Assembly: GCA_002417975.1 (NCBI GenBank)
Contig: DIDE01000064.1
Coordinates: 16,849 to 22,646, forward strand
Source of the DNA: Eggerthellaceae bacterium UBA5808
GTDB taxonomy: Bacteria; Actinomycetota; Coriobacteriia; Coriobacteriales; Eggerthellaceae
Reading direction: 5' to 3'
Length of the DNA stretch: 5,798 nt
Below are positions 4,636 to 5,798 of the stretch, in pieces. Numbering within the stretch: the first letter of the stretch is position 1; each line of letters starts with the position of its first letter. A program made the translations under genes and the position numbers. The notes under the pieces were generated by a model, which saw nothing but the letters and a program-made list of their open reading frames with translations, ran no database searches and was not told the DNA's origin.

Positions 4636-5798
4636 ATGAGAGACATGAATAATGATACTCATCGCAACATAATCGTACTAGGTGGCGGGGCATCTGGCCT
4701 TGCTGCTGCCATCGTTGCTGCGCGCAATGGCGCTCATGTGTCCGTTTTTGATAAGGCGGATCGCGTAGGCAAGAGCATTCTTGCAACAGGAAACGGACGA
4801 TGCAATATCGCTAATGCGGCTACGGGATCTGCAGTCTACCATAACGCTGATTTTGTTGAACGCGTGTTCCGCATATGCTCGCCGCATGATGCTCTTCAGT
4901 TTTTATCTTCGTGTGGCTTGCTCCTTAGGCAAGAATCCGATGGCCGTCTTTATCCGCAAGCGAACAAGGCTACTTCTGTACTAGATGCTTTGCGCTTAAC
5001 TGCGTCAAAATTGGGCATTCGCGAAGTATGCGGGCGCAATGTGGTCGGTGTTTCGCGACTTCAGAGCGGCGAATGGCTTGTTTCGTTCCAAGGAACAATA
5101 CCTGCAGTACGTTGTGATGCCATTGTCATTGCGTGTGGAAAAGGATTTAATGAGCAACTGCTTGCTGATGTTTCGAGTAATCAGATTTATTGTCGACCTT
5201 TTGTTCCTGTCTTGGGACCGTTGCGTACTAATACTGACGTGCTAAGAGGTCTCGATAAAATTCGTGTGAAGTGCTCTCTGACGTGGTATTCGCCTTCGTC
5301 TGATGTGCAACGTATTGTCGAGTTGGGCGAAGTTATCTTCCGTACCTTTGGTATCTCGGGCATTGCTGCGTTTAACATATCGCGATTTGCTCAGCCAGGT
5401 GATCGGTTGAGTATCGATTTGCTTCCTTCGTTTGCACGCGATGCGTCTCTTCCATATCTCAATAGGCGTTTGGCATCTTTAGGGTCTCCTTCGTGGCGCG
5501 ATTTCTTTTGCGGCATGATGTTGCCTCCTGTGGCTCGTGCCGTATGTGGCGTTGCGGGTGTCGCCTATGATGGAGCATCCGATAGTGCATATCTTGATCG
5601 TGTTGATTCTGCGTTGCGTACGTTTCCTCTTATATGCCGAGGAATAGGTGATCCGCGTCTTTGTCAGGTCCATCGCGGTGGCATTGCGGTACGATCTTGC
5701 GATCCAACAACGCTGGGACTACGTGGTGCATACGGCTTGTATGCTGCAGGTGAAGCGCTTGATGTTGATGCTCCTTGTGGTGGTTATAACCTTCACTG
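4636..5798 (+). CDS. HI0933/BaiN-like family NAD(P)/FAD-dependent oxidoreductase, 3'-truncated by window edge
   Basis: This flavoprotein belongs to the family often labelled 'aminoacetone oxidase family FAD-binding enzyme'; the true substrate is unknown for most members. The window shows 387 residues, so about the last 20-30 are missing. FAD-binding marks are GGGASGLAAAI (16-26), KSILATGNGRCN (46-57), LYPQANKA, FRTFGISG (235-242) and the C-terminal AAGEALDVD (370-378) with GGYN (382-385). The usual GG-SYP-GSTGDGY stretch is missing: residues 168-194 run from GKGFNEQLL to PVLGPL and are shorter than the family norm. VHRGGIAV replaces the usual V-T-x-GGV. The start is uncertain: ATGs at 4633, 4636 and 4645 are in frame. 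AAGGGG (4626-4631) best suits 4636. It follows the superoxide reductase gene by 125 bases containing inverted repeats, so it may have its own regulation. No stop or frameshift interrupts it. Confidence 0.88.
   Translation, partial: MRDMNNDTHRNIIVLGGGASGLAAAIVAARNGAHVSVFDKADRVGKSILATGNGRCNIANAATGSAVYHNADFVERVFRICSPHDALQFLSSCGLLLRQESDGRLYPQANKATSVLDALRLTASKLGIREVCGRNVVGVSRLQSGEWLVSFQGTIPAVRCDAIVIACGKGFNEQLLADVSSNQIYCRPFVPVLGPLRTNTDVLRGLDKIRVKCSLTWYSPSSDVQRIVELGEVIFRTFGISGIAAFNISRFAQPGDRLSIDLLPSFARDASLPYLNRRLASLGSPSWRDFFCGMMLPPVARAVCGVAGVAYDGASDSAYLDRVDSALRTFPLICRGIGDPRLCQVHRGGIAVRSCDPTTLGLRGAYGLYAAGEALDVDAPCGGYNLH

Noticed and set aside
4556..4887. Minus-strand open frames over the flavoprotein start
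   Set aside because: They overlap the clear FAD-binding coding frame on the other strand and lack plausible ribosome binding sites or motifs.
1..5798. CRISPR arrays, insertion sequences, phage genes or tRNA genes
   Set aside because: No regularly spaced repeats, transposase-like frames, terminal repeats or tRNA-like folds were found by eye.

Overview
The window reads as a moderate-GC, anaerobic Gram-positive chromosome segment, most likely from an actinobacterium of class Coriobacteriia. That placement is inference. It rests on protein style (an LCP-family wall protein directly behind murA, a two-iron superoxide reductase, a very cysteine-rich small protein) and on T-ending codon preference (GCT, CTT, GTT). 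No rRNA or other taxonomic marker is present. I see no mobile element, CRISPR array, tRNA or rRNA gene.

Left block (1-2360, plus strand): the C-terminal 255 residues of MurA, which makes the first committed peptidoglycan precursor, run in from the left edge. After 12 bases comes a LytR-CpsA-Psr (LCP) protein with a LytR_C tail, probably cotranscribed. LCP proteins normally attach secondary polymers to peptidoglycan, so the pair is a cell-envelope unit. It ends at a perfect 18-bp stem-loop terminator. The LCP protein has lost several usual active-site arginines and has a second well-placed start codon just before its membrane helix.

Middle block (2426-2964, minus strand): a stand-alone 75-residue NifU C-terminal-type Fe-S scaffold is followed, 50 bases downstream, by an 86-residue protein with nine cysteines and no function I can assign. 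They look like a two-gene operon that converges on the LCP terminator.

Right block (3225 to the right edge, plus strand): lgt, for prolipoprotein diacylglyceryl transferase, diverges from the nifU-like gene across a 260-base intergenic region with candidate extended -10 promoters in both directions. After lgt come a complete two-iron superoxide reductase (desulfoferrodoxin type), a 125-base region rich in inverted repeats, and a flavoprotein of the HI0933/BaiN-like family that runs off the right edge. Superoxide reductase together with Fe-S assembly suits an anaerobe that must survive oxygen exposure.

Nothing here amounts to a clearly new multi-gene system. The items most worth following are the cysteine-rich protein beside the NifU-like scaffold, the degenerate LCP active site, the shortened HI0933-family protein, and the hairpin-rich leader in front of it.
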